Shown: one piece after another, positions 45,467-57,774 of the stretch | How the letters are laid out: the number at the start of each line of letters is the position of its first letter | Position numbering within the stretch: the first letter of the stretch is position 1 | Assembly (NCBI RefSeq): GCF_018446385.1 | Contig: NC_055991.1 | Location: 72,978,123 to 73,042,122 of the forward strand | Direction: 5' to 3' | DNA length: 64,000 nt | Origin: Zingiber officinale | Lineage: Eukaryota; Streptophyta; Magnoliopsida; Zingiberales; Zingiberaceae | Made by a program: the position numbers and the translations under genes | The notes under the pieces: generated by a model | Seen by the model: the letters and a program-made list of their open reading frames with translations, nothing else | What the model was told of the DNA's origin: nothing | The model's database searches: none

Positions 45467-46422
45467 AAACCCCATACTTGATCCTTTGCTTGTCCTCAAG
45501 CAAAACGCTACAAACTATATTCATAAGTTCCTGCAGTGCTTCATAATCCCTAGTGCATTCACCTAACTCTATCAACTAGTTTCATTGATAAACATGACTG
45601 TGGAGTAATCTAAGTATGACCTAAGCATAAGTCCTTTGTGCTTGGTGCAGTAAGTAGCTCAAACTCTTCAAGTTTCAATTCTTTGTCCTAGTTAAGTCGT
45701 TATATAATTGAGTTCCTAATGCTCCCGGTGATAGACACTTACCTTCCACACACTTGGTTCGTTTTTCTTAATTTACACAAGGTCTCAAAGGTTACTTCTT
45801 GGAATCAAGAGAAACATAACATTCATTTCCCCAATAACCTAACTCGGTCTCAAAGGGGTGAATTGTTAGTTTCCACTCATGACAACTATTTTTTTCCCCT
45901 TATTATTTTTTTCTTCTTTTTTTTTCATTTTTTTTTGGGTGATATAGAGGTGTTAGCACTTATTACACATGTGATGCATATGTTGGGATTTGGATTTTTC
46001 CAAATGAGCTTCCATGATCCGAAGTTATCCAGTAACCAAAATGTAAGTAACGAATCACCATGGGAACAAAAGTACTAAATAATTTGGATGAATCATAACT
46101 ATTTCAAAAGTATATCTACCATTCAAGCTTAAGTACTAAGTGTAGTGAAAATAAGGTCCTTAAGGTTAGGCCAAATCTTATACCCAACTCCGTACAATAC
46201 TTACCTTATTTCATGCTACTAAAGATAGAGAAAGAAGATACACCAAACATACTAACACCATCTGGAAACTCATGAACTAAGAAAATGCTAGCTATTTTGC
46301 TATCGGACAAGTAGCAGAAAAAGTGGATAGTTGATGTTCTCAAATATGCCACAAAATTAAAGATAGGAAAGGAAAATGCAAATGAGGTGCAAGTAGAATA
46401 AAATGCGAATAAATAAACAAGA
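45467..46422 (-). other. Athila spacer between env-like ORF and 3' LTR
   Basis: Non-coding, with T- and A-runs. The minus strand reads GTATGGGGTTT next to the LTR (45467-45478), the likely polypurine tract. Confidence 0.65.
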
Positions 46423-48033
46423 CTAAATAAAACAAAGCAAATTAAATATGCAAAAACAAAAGAAAGACTCGACTCGACTCAGGTTATGCAACAACACCCC
46501 CCCCCCCAGACTTAGACTTTTCATCGTCTCGATGAAATCAATATAGTGGCGGGGTGGGGGATAAGGAGGTCCTCGATGTGAGCCAGGGGGAAATCTAGGC
46601 ATACCAGGAAGATGACCAAGGTGTTGATGATATTGATATAGGGTATCTATTTGTTGTCTAGTGATATCCATATCATCCATAAAATTTCTCATCCTTTTCT
46701 GGTCAACATCATAATCCTGAACGAACCCCGTCACCTGACTATAGAAGTCCCTAGTGAACTGAAAATGATCCTGTACCTCCCTAAACTGGTCGTCAGATAA
46801 TTTGAAATGACCCTCCAACAGTCGTTGTTGGGTATTTTGCTTCTCATGAAGGGAGTCTAAAGAGGTACGGAAATCAGAAAAATCAAACCTAGAGGATCCC
46901 ATGCCATAAGCAAAAGAGTGTCTAGGTGGTTCCGGATATCCGGAAGGCTGCGGGAATCCTGATGACGAGGGCTCTTGGTGGTACTCGGGTTCTGCAATGG
47001 ACGGTATAGTCTCGAGGTGTAAATAAGTAATCACCCAATTCGCAAGGTCGTGAACTGAAGTGCGCTCGGGGCAAGGAAGGGGTAATGAAAAACCATTGGT
47101 TCTAGGGAAAGCAAACACATTCTCATCCCGACAAATCATTTTCATTGGAAGATAAGAATCGATGTTGATCTTGTCATTACCATGAATCACCTCTAATCCA
47201 TCAAGTGCATAACCCAGATTGAATGCTACTTGGGTGATTAATCCTCCAAACACTATCATCCCCGAGGATGCCTTAGCTGCCTTCCACAAAGTTTACAAGA
47301 AATGAAACCCCGAATCAAAATCAACTTTGTTTAATATCGCCCAAAGAGATTAGAGTTCTATCTTCTTACCCACCCCATCACTCTCTCCTCGACCAAAAAT
47401 CATTTTACTCATCACTCTGTGAAGGTATCTAAAGGTCGGGTTTTGCATCCTGGATGTTTTGGCTCTAGAGGGTTCATAAGGGTCTTGTGATCCAGTAATC
47501 GACATCCAAAATTCGTTCCACTTAATACCACCATCAAATCCATGCAAACCACCAGTAGGTAACCCTAAACAATCATTAAAATCACTAAAGGTCCGCCGAA
47601 CTTCTTTATTCATCATTTTAAAAGTTATGACCCCTGCGTAGTCATCCTTAGAAGGGAATTTAACATCTATCGAGCTCAGAAATTCAAGAACTAGGCGGGG
47701 GTAAGTCGGTGCATGAGCATACATTATATCGTTTCAATCTAAAGCACTAATCATCCAATCTATGTCATTCCTAATTCCTAGCACATCCATAGTAGTGGGA
47801 TCCATGTATTTAGTACATAAGATTTTTCTAGCGATAAGAATATCATATCTAGCTTTTTGCTCATGATTTATAAAAATAATATTGAACTCATTTTCGTTAC
47901 CTTCATCGCGTGCCACCCGCTTTCCTTTGCCCTTAGATGATGAAGCCTTCCCTTTGCCTTTGTCGCCTCTCGGTGTGTCTCCTTCGCCTGATCCACCACT
48001 TCCTCGATGAAGCCTCTTCAAGATCTGCGACAT
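46423..48033 (-). pseudogene. Athila env-like ORF (Athila ORF1 family), nearly continuous
   Basis: The minus strand starts MSQILKRLHRGSGG at 48033. One frame runs with a stop at about 47731 (a TGG-to-TGA type change) and further stops between 47349 and 47290, then is open to 46423. Recognisable blocks are ARKILCTKYMDPTTMDVLG, MYAHAPTYPRLVLEFLSSI, RTFSDFNDCLGLPTGG and a Pro-rich plus helical C-terminal half. This matches the ATHILA ORF-1 protein family, which sits in the env position of Athila elements; its function is unproven. No clear signal peptide or membrane anchor is visible apart from a short hydrophobic tail that is probably read-through. Confidence 0.85.
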
Positions 48034-48840
48034 GGTACAAGGCTTTGAGGAGTTTCTTGTGGAAATGGATCTTGAGGAAGGGAATAGTGAGGAGAAGGAA
48101 GGGAAAATAGGGAAGTTTCTTCTCTTTTTTCGGATGTGTGGCTTGAGGAAGTTTTAGATCTAGGCGTAGATCTAAGCAAAAGTGAGCTCTAGAGGTGAGA
48201 AATTAGGGGTGGACGAGGTGTAGTGAAGAGGAGAAGGCTTTTGGGAGAGAGGGAGATGGGAATAGGGTTTCTTAGAAGAGGAGGCGACGCACACGGGTTG
48301 AGACACACCCGTGTCTTATAGACATGACCAAGTCCAGCGAGATGCTGCACGACCGTGCTGATTAGCACGACCTCCTCCTTTCTCCCCTCGACCGAAGTGG
48401 CATGGTCGTGCCAGTTGGCACGACCCCTGTCTTTTTCTCCTCTAAATGAGTCGCACGACCGTGCCAGTTGGCACGACCTGGATCTTCTTCCTCTCTGGCA
48501 TGGCTGCACGGCCCTGCCAATTGGCACGACCTGTGCCTCTTTCTTCTCTGCACAAGCCACATGGCCGTGTAGAGTTGCACGGCCCGTGGCTTTTAGTCTC
48601 CACATTGGCTCCACACGGCCGTGTGAGGTCACACGGCCGGTTCCCTTAAGCTCATAGTGGTTCATTCTTCGTCATTTCGGCCCCCATCGCCTCCACGCCC
48701 ATGAAAACGCTCATGGCCAGCTCGTGGGGGCTATGCACATCCTAAAAATAAAATACCCAAAATAAAATACTAGACTAAAACTCACTAGAGAAATAGAACA
48801 ATAAAAAGGAATGATGAACTAAAATGAAAAAAAAATCCTT
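48034..48840 (-). other. Leader of env-like ORF
   Basis: Non-coding stretch between the end of protease/pol remnant and the env-like start. It holds a GC-palindrome array at 48330-48645. Short frames read through the array are artefacts. Confidence 0.6.
48330..48645. repeat. Array of CACGGCCGTG-like palindromes outside an LTR
   Basis: Around ten near-copies of CACGGCCGTG, CACGACCGTG or TTGGCACGACC, spaced 20-50 bp, with GTGCCAATTGGCACG-type double palindromes. The same array type occupies the upstream part of each Athila LTR here (44955-45255, 52230-52510, 55075-55335, 58015-58395, 60065-60465). Confidence 0.85.
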
Positions 48841-49015
48841 GGGTTGCCTCCCAAGAAGTGCTTGTTTTAGGTCTTTAGCTCGATCCCGTTTCAGTTAATG
48901 CAGACTAAACCCGTGGAAGGACGGCTCTCCTCCTGGGGTTAATGCTCCAGTCGGCGCCTTTAGTTTCACTCTCACAGGACAAATGTGCTTCTTGGTGCTT
49001 GCTGGAGGGGAACTC

Positions 49016-50015
49016 TCATGGAAATTGCACTCCCTCGACTTTGTGCATGTTGATCTTGCAAAAATTTCCCTGAAAAGAGGGGTTACAGATGGAGGGATCT
49101 GATAAATCAAACTCAATCTTCTCTTTGCCGATCTCCAAGGATAACCTGTGACTTTTTACATTGATGATGGCTCCAGCTGTGGCAAGGAATGGTCTTCCAA
49201 GGATAATCGATATCTTAGGGTCTTCCTCCATATCCAAGATAATGAAATCTGTGGGAACTATACATCCACCCACTTCAACTGGTATATCTTCCACTATCCC
49301 CATTGGGTATCTGCATGAATGGTCAACTAATTACAGTGTCATAGTGGTTAATTTAATATTCTGGAGGCCCAGCTTCTTGCATAAAGTGTACGGAAGTAGG
49401 CTAGCACTGGCCCCCAAGTCGCAGAAAGCTCTCGGTATGAGTTCAGAACCAATTTTACATGGTATGGAGAAGCTTCTTGGATCCTGAAGTTTTGGTGGAG
49501 AATTCGCCATAAGGAGAGCGTTGCAATTCTCTGTCAATGTCACGGTCTTGAAGTCGCCTTTTTGCCTCCTATTAGATAAAATTCCCTTTAAAAATTTTGC
49601 GAACTTCGGCATTTGGTGCAATGCATCTATCAGTGGTACTTCTATGCAGATTTCTTTGATCTTCTTCAGGAATCGGTTGAACTCTTTATCTTTCTGGGAT
49701 GCTATAAGCTTCTGAGGAAAAGGGATCGTCTGATTCTATGGGGCAGCTTGAAGAGTTTCTTCAATCTTTTTAGTAGCTTCTTCTCCATTCCTATTTTGAG
49801 TCTAATTGGGCAGTAGGAGAGAGGGATTTTTTTATGAGTCAAGCTCCTTCTGAGTAATGATTTGGAGATCTCCCACAGTACGTTCGCTTCTCAGCTCAAT
49901 GCGGTTGCAATGCTCTACTGGATTCAAATCTGGCTTCCCTGGGAATGTACCTTGTGCTCTTGAGGCGGACTGGGCTATCTGAGCTATCTAGCAGTCTTGC
50001 ATCTTCTGGTCTTTT
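49016..50015 (-). pseudogene. Athila gag end and protease
   Basis: The minus strand reads the Gag C-terminal linker (FPGKPDLNP and ELRSERTVG at about 49880-49960, with stops). The protease region follows, with PKFAKFLKGILSNRR, a CDLGASASLLP active-site loop (family DLGAS; aspartate present) at about 49400, and GRPFLATAGAIINV at about 49170. Reading frames are broken near 49320 and 49640. Downstream the sequence jumps to the post-integrase leader, so RT, RNase H and integrase are absent. Confidence 0.85.
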
Positions 50016-51254
50016 TCAGAGTTTTCCAGCCTCTAAGTCAGTTGTTTGATCTCGTTTCTCAAGCATCTTTTCAATCCTGGACAGTTGTGAAGGTTGCTGT
50101 TGTCCAGATTGGTGGCTCTGTTGCTCAGGCTGATAATTTTGATGTGCTGGTTCTCGATCCTGAGTATTCCGGTATGAGAAATTGGGGTGATTCCTCCATC
50201 TAGGGTTGTATGTACTGAAGTACGGATTATTCTGCCTCTGATTGTAGCTGGTTATTGCATCACACTGCTCAAGTTGGTTCATCTGTGACTGCATCAACGC
50301 AAAGGGGCAGGTGTCTTGAGCGTGATCCATACTTTCACAGGTGTCACAAACGCATGCTATTGCATTAGCTGTGTTGCCTCCCATGGCGCCAAATTTCTTG
50401 GTCAAAACATCCATCTTTGCAAACATGAGTGTAACTGCATCTACATCAAATTTCCCTGACGCTTTAATTGGATTCCCCATAAAAGAGCCACTGGATCTTT
50501 CAGATGCCCATTGATAGTGGTTCTGCGCCACATTCTCTATGATCTCTTTAGCTTCATCGAGGTTTTTGTTCATCAGTGCTCCTCCTGCTGCAGAATCAAG
50601 AGATACCTTCGTGTGATAATTTATCCCATTGTAGAAGGTGTGCAGAACCAACTATTTTTCAAGGCCATGATGGGGGCACTGTCTTAGCATACTCTTGAAT
50701 CTATCCCAAGATTCAAATAATGATTCTGAGTCTATCTGTTTGATGCTGGCAATCAGGTTCCTCACGTGAGCAGTTTTTCTAGGTGGGTAGAACTTATCCA
50801 GAAACTTCTGCTCACACTGCTCCCAGGATGAACAGTTCGCTGGAAGGGAGTTCAGCCACTGCTTGGCTCTGTCTTTCAAGGAAAACTTGAAGAGAAGTAG
50901 TCTGACAGATTCTGGAGGGACCTCGTTCACCTTCATAGTGTCACAGATCTCGTAGAACAGCTCTAGGTGGTGGTTTGGGTCCTCATATGGTCCTCCTCCG
51001 AATTGATTTTGCTGGACCATGAGGATTACTGCAGGCTTGATTTCAAAGTTGTTGGCCTCAATGGGTGGTTGGGTGATGCTGGACCGAACCCCTCGTGCAT
51101 ATGGTGTCGCGTAATCTTTCAGCAGTTTGTCGACCATTTCTAAGGATTCTTGTGCTGCTTGGAATGCCTTCTGTAGATTTCTTCTCCTCAGAAAGGTCCT
51201 GTCAATCTCTGGATTGAAGGGTAGTAGTTGTCCTGAAAGGTTAGCTCTACGCAT
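50016..51254 (-). pseudogene. Athila Gag
   Basis: Starts MRRANLSGQLLPFNPEID at 51254. It contains the retrotransposon Gag capsid core (LFKFSLKDRAKQWLNSLP; FYPPRKTAHVRNLI; SLFESWDRFKSMLRQCPHHG), and continues after one TAG at 50649-50651 to a Gln-rich C-terminal half ending at 50016. A CDTCESMDHAQDTC segment resembles a zinc knuckle (about 50330). Total is about 410 codons with one stop, the best-kept Gag in the window. It forms the particle that packages element RNA. Confidence 0.9.
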
Positions 51255-51386
51255 GCAACAATAAGGTACGAAATATGATAGCGGAATAAAAAAAATAAAT
51301 AATTAAAAAAATGAATGCAGAAAATTGAGGAAAGAAAAGAAAGCCTAGTCTAATCCAATATGATTTTGCTAATGTTATAGAGGTAG

Positions 51387-51404
51387 TCCCCGGCAACGGT
51401 GCCA
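51387..51404 (-). promoter_or_regulatory. Athila primer-binding site
   Basis: The minus strand reads TGGCACCGTTGCCGGGGA, 6 bp from the LTR end. Athila elements typically have TGGCGCCGTTGCCGGGGA here. Confidence 0.9.
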
Positions 51405-51410
51405 AAAACT

Positions 51411-52724
51411 TGTTACGAACCGCAAGTGTACGGATTCATCGTCAGTAATAAAAATATCGATCCCACAGGGATTGGTTATAAGCACTAGCAATTATTCACT
51501 AAGGGTTAGCTAGACTACCAATGGTTGTGGATAATCTAGGGAAGAAAGGTCAGGAAGAAGAATCGAGAGCTGGTGAGTCGAAGTGTTCACTTGGTTATAA
51601 GGAGCTCTAGGAGGTCGATTTCGTTGTGGTGGTATTGATGTGTCACGTTTTATCCTACACTCACTGTCCTTTAACATGTAATTGCCGGAAGCTAAAGCGG
51701 TTATTCTTAAATGCCAGAATAAAGAAGGACCCTAAGAAGGTCTGTTACGGTTTACCCTTGTCACTAGGGCCCCTCGGGTGTACGATATAGGGATAATCCC
51801 TCTACGAGGTTAGCAAGTTCTATACAATCAAGCAACATGCAATTGAGACAAAGTATAAAAGATCATCCAACAAGTATAAGCATAATACGAGTTTTACATC
51901 AAACCGAACCACAACTACTCCCTAGTCCTAGAACAAAGGATCTACTCCATAAGTGTCAGAGAGATATCCAAAGACATATGGTAGATAAACATACAATCTT
52001 CAGACACGGAGAAAGAAAGAAAGAATATGCTTATACAATGATGACGAGTGTCCTTCGGATCTAATCCTCTTCTTCTGGAGTCGATATGGTGGTGGAAGAT
52101 CGCTGGACGGAGGTCTAAGACGGCGTGAGATGGCATCATGACGTTTCTCCAACTGACGGCTCACTTCGCCGTGCTCCCCCCTCGAGAAAAAGGGTTAAAA
52201 CCCTTATATAGACTAGGGTTCGGCTGCGGCGACACGGCCGTGCCAAGGTGGCACGACTGTGTTTAGTCTCTTCTCTGGTGGCGCTGCACGACCGTGCTAA
52301 TTGGCATGACCGTATGGTGTCTGGCCTCGATCCCTGCCGCACGACCGTGCAAGGATGCACGACCGGACACTTCCTGGTCTCGGTCAAGGGGTGGGACGAC
52401 CGTGCAGGGTTGCACGGTCGTGTCTTGATCTGCCTCGGTCTCGGTCGCACGACCATGCTCTTCCCCTCTTCGGTCTGGTCGCACGGCCGTGTGAGATCGC
52501 ACGACCTTGTTCTTTGGCTCGTTCCGGTGAGTCGATAATCGCCGTTTTCTCTCCAAAAGTTGTCCCTGTCAACACGAAACCAAACAAAGAGTAGATATCT
52601 AAACAAAAGAGCATATATAATGAATACAAGATGAAAGAGGCAATCATGCAACGAATACATATGCACAAAGTACATGAATGTGTGCTAAAACATGCGTAAA
52701 TGATCATAATATTTGGACACATTA
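51411..52724 (-). repeat. Athila LTR, right (5' LTR, 1,314 bp)
   Basis: It starts TGTTACGAACC and ends GGACACATTA; the terminal CA has mutated. It is colinear with 43977-45466 except for one deletion after 51750. That deletion removes the block between two copies of TTACCCCTGTCACTAGGG present in the left LTR. Confidence 0.9.
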
Positions 52725-52962
52725 GAGGGTCACTAAGAAAGGTATAAAAGAGTATGCTAAGTATGAAGAAGGTAAGATTGATCTCTGTCTCTATTATTCT
52801 CGATTTCTCTTCCTACTATTGTTTCTAACTTGAGCGTCGGAGGGCCAACGCTAGGGACCCCTTCCCTGTCTCAGTTTGTTTTGCAAAGGAGCGAGGTCTT
52901 CATCTAGTCAGAAGAGCTGCCACATCCCCGACTTTCCAGTTTCACGCTTTCATATAGAATCA
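52725..52962 (+). repeat. Tat LTR, second part
   Basis: After the GAGGG duplication the LTR continues with a TATA box (GGTATAAAAGAG, 52741-52752), GAGGGCCAACGCTAGGGACCCC as in the LTR at 33411, and the end CATATAGAATCA. Confidence 0.75.
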
Positions 52963-52981
52963 TTTTGCCACCGTCTGTGGG
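52963..52981 (+). promoter_or_regulatory. Tat primer-binding site
   Basis: TTTTGCCACCGTCTGTGGG directly after the LTR. Tat elements usually read TGGCGCCGTCTGTGGG. Confidence 0.8.
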
Positions 52982-53007
52982 AAAGCAACCTGCATCAGAA
53001 CAAGAAG

Positions 53008-53060
53008 ATGGAAGACGCTGGACGATTCACAATAATAACGCTGATGTAAGAGGATCTCGA
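53008..53060 (+). pseudogene. Tat Gag start, interrupted
   Basis: Starts MEDAGRFTIITLM then a stop, the usual Tat Gag beginning. It is cut after GATCTCGA by a copia solo LTR and continues at 62409. Confidence 0.7.
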
Positions 53061-53968
53061 TGTTGGATGCTACTCGAAATTCCGTTCTGCTTCCCCTGTA
53101 TAAAAATTTGTACAAGCACAGAACTTTCCTAACAACCTATGTGTTCCTCATGAGTTAAACATGAATTGGAAATGAAACTTAACATTTTACTTTAAGTTCA
53201 ACTCATATGTTCTTCAGTAGTTAAAACTTAGATTGCAAACGATACTTAACATTATTAATCCAAGTTCATCCCATGTTATAGAAGTTGATTAAATATCTAT
53301 TTCAAGGATTGACTTCTAGGTTAAACATGGCGAGACACTCGACCTTCTTGGGTATGGGATCATCCACCACTTCCTAGATAAAACCTTTCAAAGAAATTGG
53401 ATATTTAAACTTCTTACAGTAATCCTAGGTTTAACTATAAAAACCTCAATAGAAGCACAAGATCAAAACACTAAATTGAAACACAAAAAATAAAACACGA
53501 AATTGCTAGCCTCTTGTGTTGGTATTTCAGGATCCATACAAAGAAAAACTAGTTTCGCTACGAAATTAAGAACTAGTTATACCTTTCTTTGTAAACAAAG
53601 ACCTCTTGATCTTTTGCTGTATTTCTCTCCTCCTCTTAGATGTCGTGTGGGCGACGATCTACCAAGCTGAAATCCACCTAAACCTTCTTCTTTGCCAACA
53701 AGTTTCAGCCACCCAAAGAATACCAAAATAGGAAACTTCCTTCTCTTCTCCTTCTTATCCAAGCAACCCAGCCACAAGAAGATGGAGCTTGATGTGACGC
53801 TAGCTTTAAGAGAAGAAAACAAAGGGAGAAGGCAAAGAGAGAAGGGCCGACGACCAAGGAATCAAAGAACCATCGACCACCAAGGATATATAAGGTAGAA
53901 TCACTCCTTCTCTTCTTCTTCTCCTTCAAGCAACCGACCATCAATGGAATCAAAAGTGTGGCTCCGGC

Positions 53969-55333
53969 TGTTACGATTCCACAAGTGCACGGATTCATCA
54001 TCAGTAATATATAAGATTGTTGAACCACAGGGGCTGTTGATTAAGCACTAGAGATGTCGCAAAGTAAGTTATCTAGACGGTCGAAAGTTGGCTTTGGTGC
54101 TTGTAAACTAACGAGGGTGATTGAAGAGAGAAAGAGAAGGATGAGAGAATCAATCTTGGAGGGAATTAAGCTTTGGGAAATGGATTCTAGGATTTTAGTT
54201 TCGTTGTGGTGGAACTTGATGTATCATGTTCTATCTTTTCCTCATTGTTAATCAACATACCTTCGCCGAAAGTTAAAGCTACTATCCTTAAGTACTAATC
54301 AGAGAAGATCCCTATGAAATCTTGTTACAGTTAAACCCTGTCACTAGGGTGCCTCGATAGATCATAAGAATACAAATCTAATCGGTATCATTGGAGATAG
54401 AGATAGGGGTTTGGTTTGGTCTCTTACTTCCTTGTGGAGAAGTTGTCTCTCCTTTCAAGGGAATATCCTAGACATCCGTGAACGGGTTACCCCTGTAACT
54501 AGGGCCCCTCGGGTATACGATCTAAGATTCTCTCTTTACGAAATTAGCAATTTCTACACAATCAATTAACATGACAAGGAAACAACTCTCATGCATATCA
54601 AATAAAAACGAAGCAAGAGAAATCATCCAACGAGTAAAGGTACGAACATGAGTCTTACATCAAACCTTATCCAAAACTACTCCCTACATCCATAGAAAAG
54701 GAGATCTACTCCATTGTGAGGGAAGAACAACCCAAAACATAAAGTAAAACATACTTACAACCCTTGATGTGAGAAGAAGGGGAAGAAGAGATGCTTGCCG
54801 AGGTTTCCAATGTCTTGGGGATGCCTCCTTGCTTTGGAGATGGACGGATGATATGCGTAGGTTATATACATTTTTATGAATGTCTTGACGCACATATACT
54901 TGTATTTCATTAGCATAATCTATGTTTATTGCACCCTATTTTATTGTAATATCATACTTCTATTATATTTTGTTTGGAGATCTACTCTTTGCTTATTTTG
55001 ATTGATAAGACGCTATTTGGAGTAAAAATGGAGCAAAAATGCACACGGGAGCAACTCCGGAAGAAATCCAGCCCGGGCCGTGTATGCCACACGACCGTGT
55101 GGCCATTGGGCAGATGTGAAGAAGGCCACGGCCGTGTGACTCACACGGCCGTGCCAAGCTCCCCGTGGCCAGGCAGCACACGACCGTGCCAAGTTTCCAG
55201 AGCAGAGGAAGGTCACGACCGTGTGAAATCACACGGCCATGTGACCTTGGCAGAGACGAAGAAGGTCATGGCCGTGTGATCCACACGGTCGTGTGACTCA
55301 ACCCGAGAGGGAGCCATGTGAGGCCGTGTGGAT
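53969..55333 (-). repeat. Athila-2 left LTR: minus U5/R joined to plus U3
   Basis: 53969-54848 reads as the downstream part of an Athila LTR on the minus strand. 54849-55333 reads as the upstream part of an LTR on the plus strand, starting TGATATGCGTAGG. The whole is colinear with 56896-58393, including the switch point after ACGGA. It ends abruptly in non-LTR sequence. Confidence 0.8.
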
Positions 55334-55782
55334 TCCACATCACATCACATTCATCATCTGAAAATTCAATTTCATCATAACACCCTGTAAACCCAGAAGG
55401 TAAATATGAAAACTTGTTATCCACTGTATTATCATCACAATCCTCATCAGAAGAGTCCTCATCTTCATATACATCCAGAAATCTACACTAGACTTTGTGG
55501 AAAAGGAACCTTTAGTGAAGGTCTTGGGAAAGGTACTCCCTTTTTCTCATATTCCCTTTGAGCTTGCGGATGAGGTCCAACTTGCTTATCTAGTGTAGGT
55601 GTGATCAATCATTGAAGGAAAGGTACTTGTGGCATTTGAAAACTTCTTGGAGTAATGAAACTGAGTTCTTGAGGTCTTCTATTGTTCTTCTCCTCAATTC
55701 TAAACAAATCTTTCTTCAAAAGTTCTTCATGATTCTTGCCACTTCTCAACTTAAAATTATTATCATTTACACTAGATCTTGT
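55334..55782 (-). other. Athila-2 internal remnant
   Basis: Between the cut LTR and Gag. There is no open frame, and weak Gln/Pro-type coding character on the minus strand may be the Gag C-terminus. Confidence 0.4.
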
Positions 55783-56720
55783 CTATATAGGAGGAGGATC
55801 TTGTTTGAACCATTTTGAAATAATGCTATCAATCTTTGCCCCCAAATGTTTGAACTCCTCATTCTGTGACTTGTGGATTTTAAAACTCTTGGATAGTTGA
55901 ATTGTATTTTGTTTGACAGGCTCTCTTGTATATATGGCTTGTACTTCTTGAATTTCTGAGTGAGATTCCATCCAACTTTTGCTTGACCATTCATGGAGGT
56001 TCAATGCCACTTGATCAATCAATGTATATGCTTCATCTACACTCTTGTCCATAAAAGAACCTCCAGCTAATGAATCTAACAAACACTTATCTGAGAAAGA
56101 AATTCCCCTATAAAATATGTGCAGGGTTAACCATTTTTTCAAACCATGATGAGGGCACTATCTTTGTAGACTCTTGAATTTGTCCCATGCTTCAAATAAT
56201 GATTCTCCATATGCCTGAGAAAAATTTGTGATGCAATTTCTCATATAAATTGTTCTACTTGGAGGGAAAAATGATCTAGAAATTACTTCTCCAATTGTTC
56301 CCAACTTGTGATGCTTTGAGGACGGAGAGAATACAACCAAGTCCTTGCTTTATCCTTGATGCTAAAAGGAAATGCCATTAATCGAATTGCGTCTGCTAAC
56401 ACTCCTTCACAATTCACCATATCACAAAGTTCTAGAAATGTCTCAAGATGTAGATAAGGACTTTTTGATACTTCTCCTCCAAATTTATGACCTTGTATCA
56501 TGAAAATCAACTCTGGGTCTAGTTGGAAATTTTCTATTTCAATATGAGGCTGCACAATGGGAAACATAAACCTTGCAGAAATAGGTACCGAGAAATCTCT
56601 TAAGGGCCTGCTTGACATGTTAGTGCTCAAGAAAAAAAATTTTGAGTAAAAACAAAAATGAAGAATTAAAGATAAGAAATAAAATGCTATATGAAAAAAA
56701 AAACAAAAAACAAAATGCAA
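55783..56720 (-). pseudogene. Athila-2 Gag
   Basis: The minus strand reads the Athila capsid core: HKFGGEVSKSPYLHLETFLE, LMAFPFSIKDKARTWLYSL, FFPPSRTIYMRNCI, SLFEAWDKFKSLQRCPHHGL (with a TAG between Arg and Cys) and SLAGGSFMDKSVDEAY. There is a frame change near 56290. The first about 34 residues of the longest frame (before MSSRPLRDF) are probably not part of the protein. It is not functional. Confidence 0.85.
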
Positions 56721-56872
56721 AATTTAATTGATAAAAAAAAAATAAATGTAGAATTTAAAGACAAGAAAGAAAATACAGAATTTTTTTTTGAATTATGAAA
56801 ATGGGAAAACAAAAAACTATTCACAAGTCTAGATACACTAAATTACTAATCTACTAATGTTAATGCGAATAG

Positions 56873-56889
56873 TCCCCACAACGGCGCCA
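56873..56889 (-). promoter_or_regulatory. Athila-2 primer-binding site
   Basis: The minus strand reads TGGCGCCGTTGTGGGGA next to the LTR end at 56896. It is the standard Athila site with two changes. Confidence 0.85.
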
Positions 56890-56895
56890 AAAATT

Positions 56896-57774
56896 TATTA
56901 CGATTCCGTAAGGCACGGATTCGTCGTCAGTAATATATAAGATTGTCGAACCACAGGGACTGTTGATTAAGCACTAGAGATTTCGTAAAGTAAGTTATCT
57001 AGACGGTCAAAAGTTAGCTTTGACGCTTGCAAACTAACGAGAGTGATTGAAGAGAGAAAGAGAAGGATGAGAGCATCAATCTTGGAGGGAATTGAGCTTT
57101 GGGAAATGGATTCTAGGATTTCGGTTTCATTGTAGTGGAACTTGATGTATCATGTTCTATCTTTTCCTCATTGTCAATCAACATACCTTCGCCGGATGTT
57201 AAAACTACTATCCTTAAGTACTAATCAGAGAAGATCCCTGTGAAATCCTGTTACGGTTAACCCCTGTCACTAGGGCGCCTCGGTAGATCACAAGAATACA
57301 AATCTAATTGGTATCATTGGAGATAGAGATAGGGGTTTGGTTTGATCTCTTACTTCCTTGTGGAGAAGTTGCCTCTCCTTTCAAGGGAATATCCTAGACA
57401 TCCGTGAACGGGTTACCCCTGTCACTAGGGCCCCTCGGGTATACGATCTAAGATCCCCTCTTTACGAAATTAGCAATTCCTACACAATCAATTAACATGA
57501 CAAGGCAACAAGTCTCATGCATATCAAATATAATTGAAGCAAGAGAAATCATCCAATGAGTAAAGGCACAAACATGAGTCTTACATCAAACCCTATCCAA
57601 AACTACTCCCTACATCCATAGAAAAGGAGATATACTCTATTGTGAGGGAAGGACAACCCCAAAACATAAAGTAAAGCATACTTACAACCCTTGATGTGAG
57701 AAAAGGGAAAGAAGATATGCTTGCTGAGGTTTCCAATGTCTTGGGGATGCCTCCTTGCTTTGGAGATGGACGGA
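56896..57774 (-). repeat. Athila-2 right LTR, U5/R part
   Basis: It starts TATTACGATTCC (TG mutated to TA) next to the primer site. It matches 53969-54848 closely. It ends in ACGGA at 57774, where a plus-strand LTR begins. Confidence 0.85.

Larger units (their letters stand above)
43977..52724 (-). mobile_element. Athila-lineage Ty3/gypsy element lacking RT, RNase H and integrase
   Basis: Two LTRs (43977-45466 and 51411-52724) start TGTTACGAACC and are flanked by the perfect 5 bp duplication GAGGG (43972-43976 and 52725-52729). On the minus strand it has an Athila primer site, Gag, protease, then at once the post-pol leader (GGGAGGCAACCCAAGG at about 48840) and an env-like ORF. About 3 kb of pol is missing. 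The two-LTR structure with TSD shows it inserted as a unit. Whether pol was lost before or after insertion is unknown. Confidence 0.9.

Noticed and set aside
44814-45575. Several Arg/Pro/Cys-rich ORFs on both strands
   Set aside because: They are produced by the GC-palindrome array of the Athila LTR. The same pseudo-peptides appear at 48189-48665, 52136-52722, 57878-58357 and 60038-60494.
46423-48033. Athila env-like ORF as a true viral envelope gene
   Set aside because: No signal peptide, glycoprotein features or convincing transmembrane anchor is visible. It matches the Athila ORF1 family, whose role is unknown.
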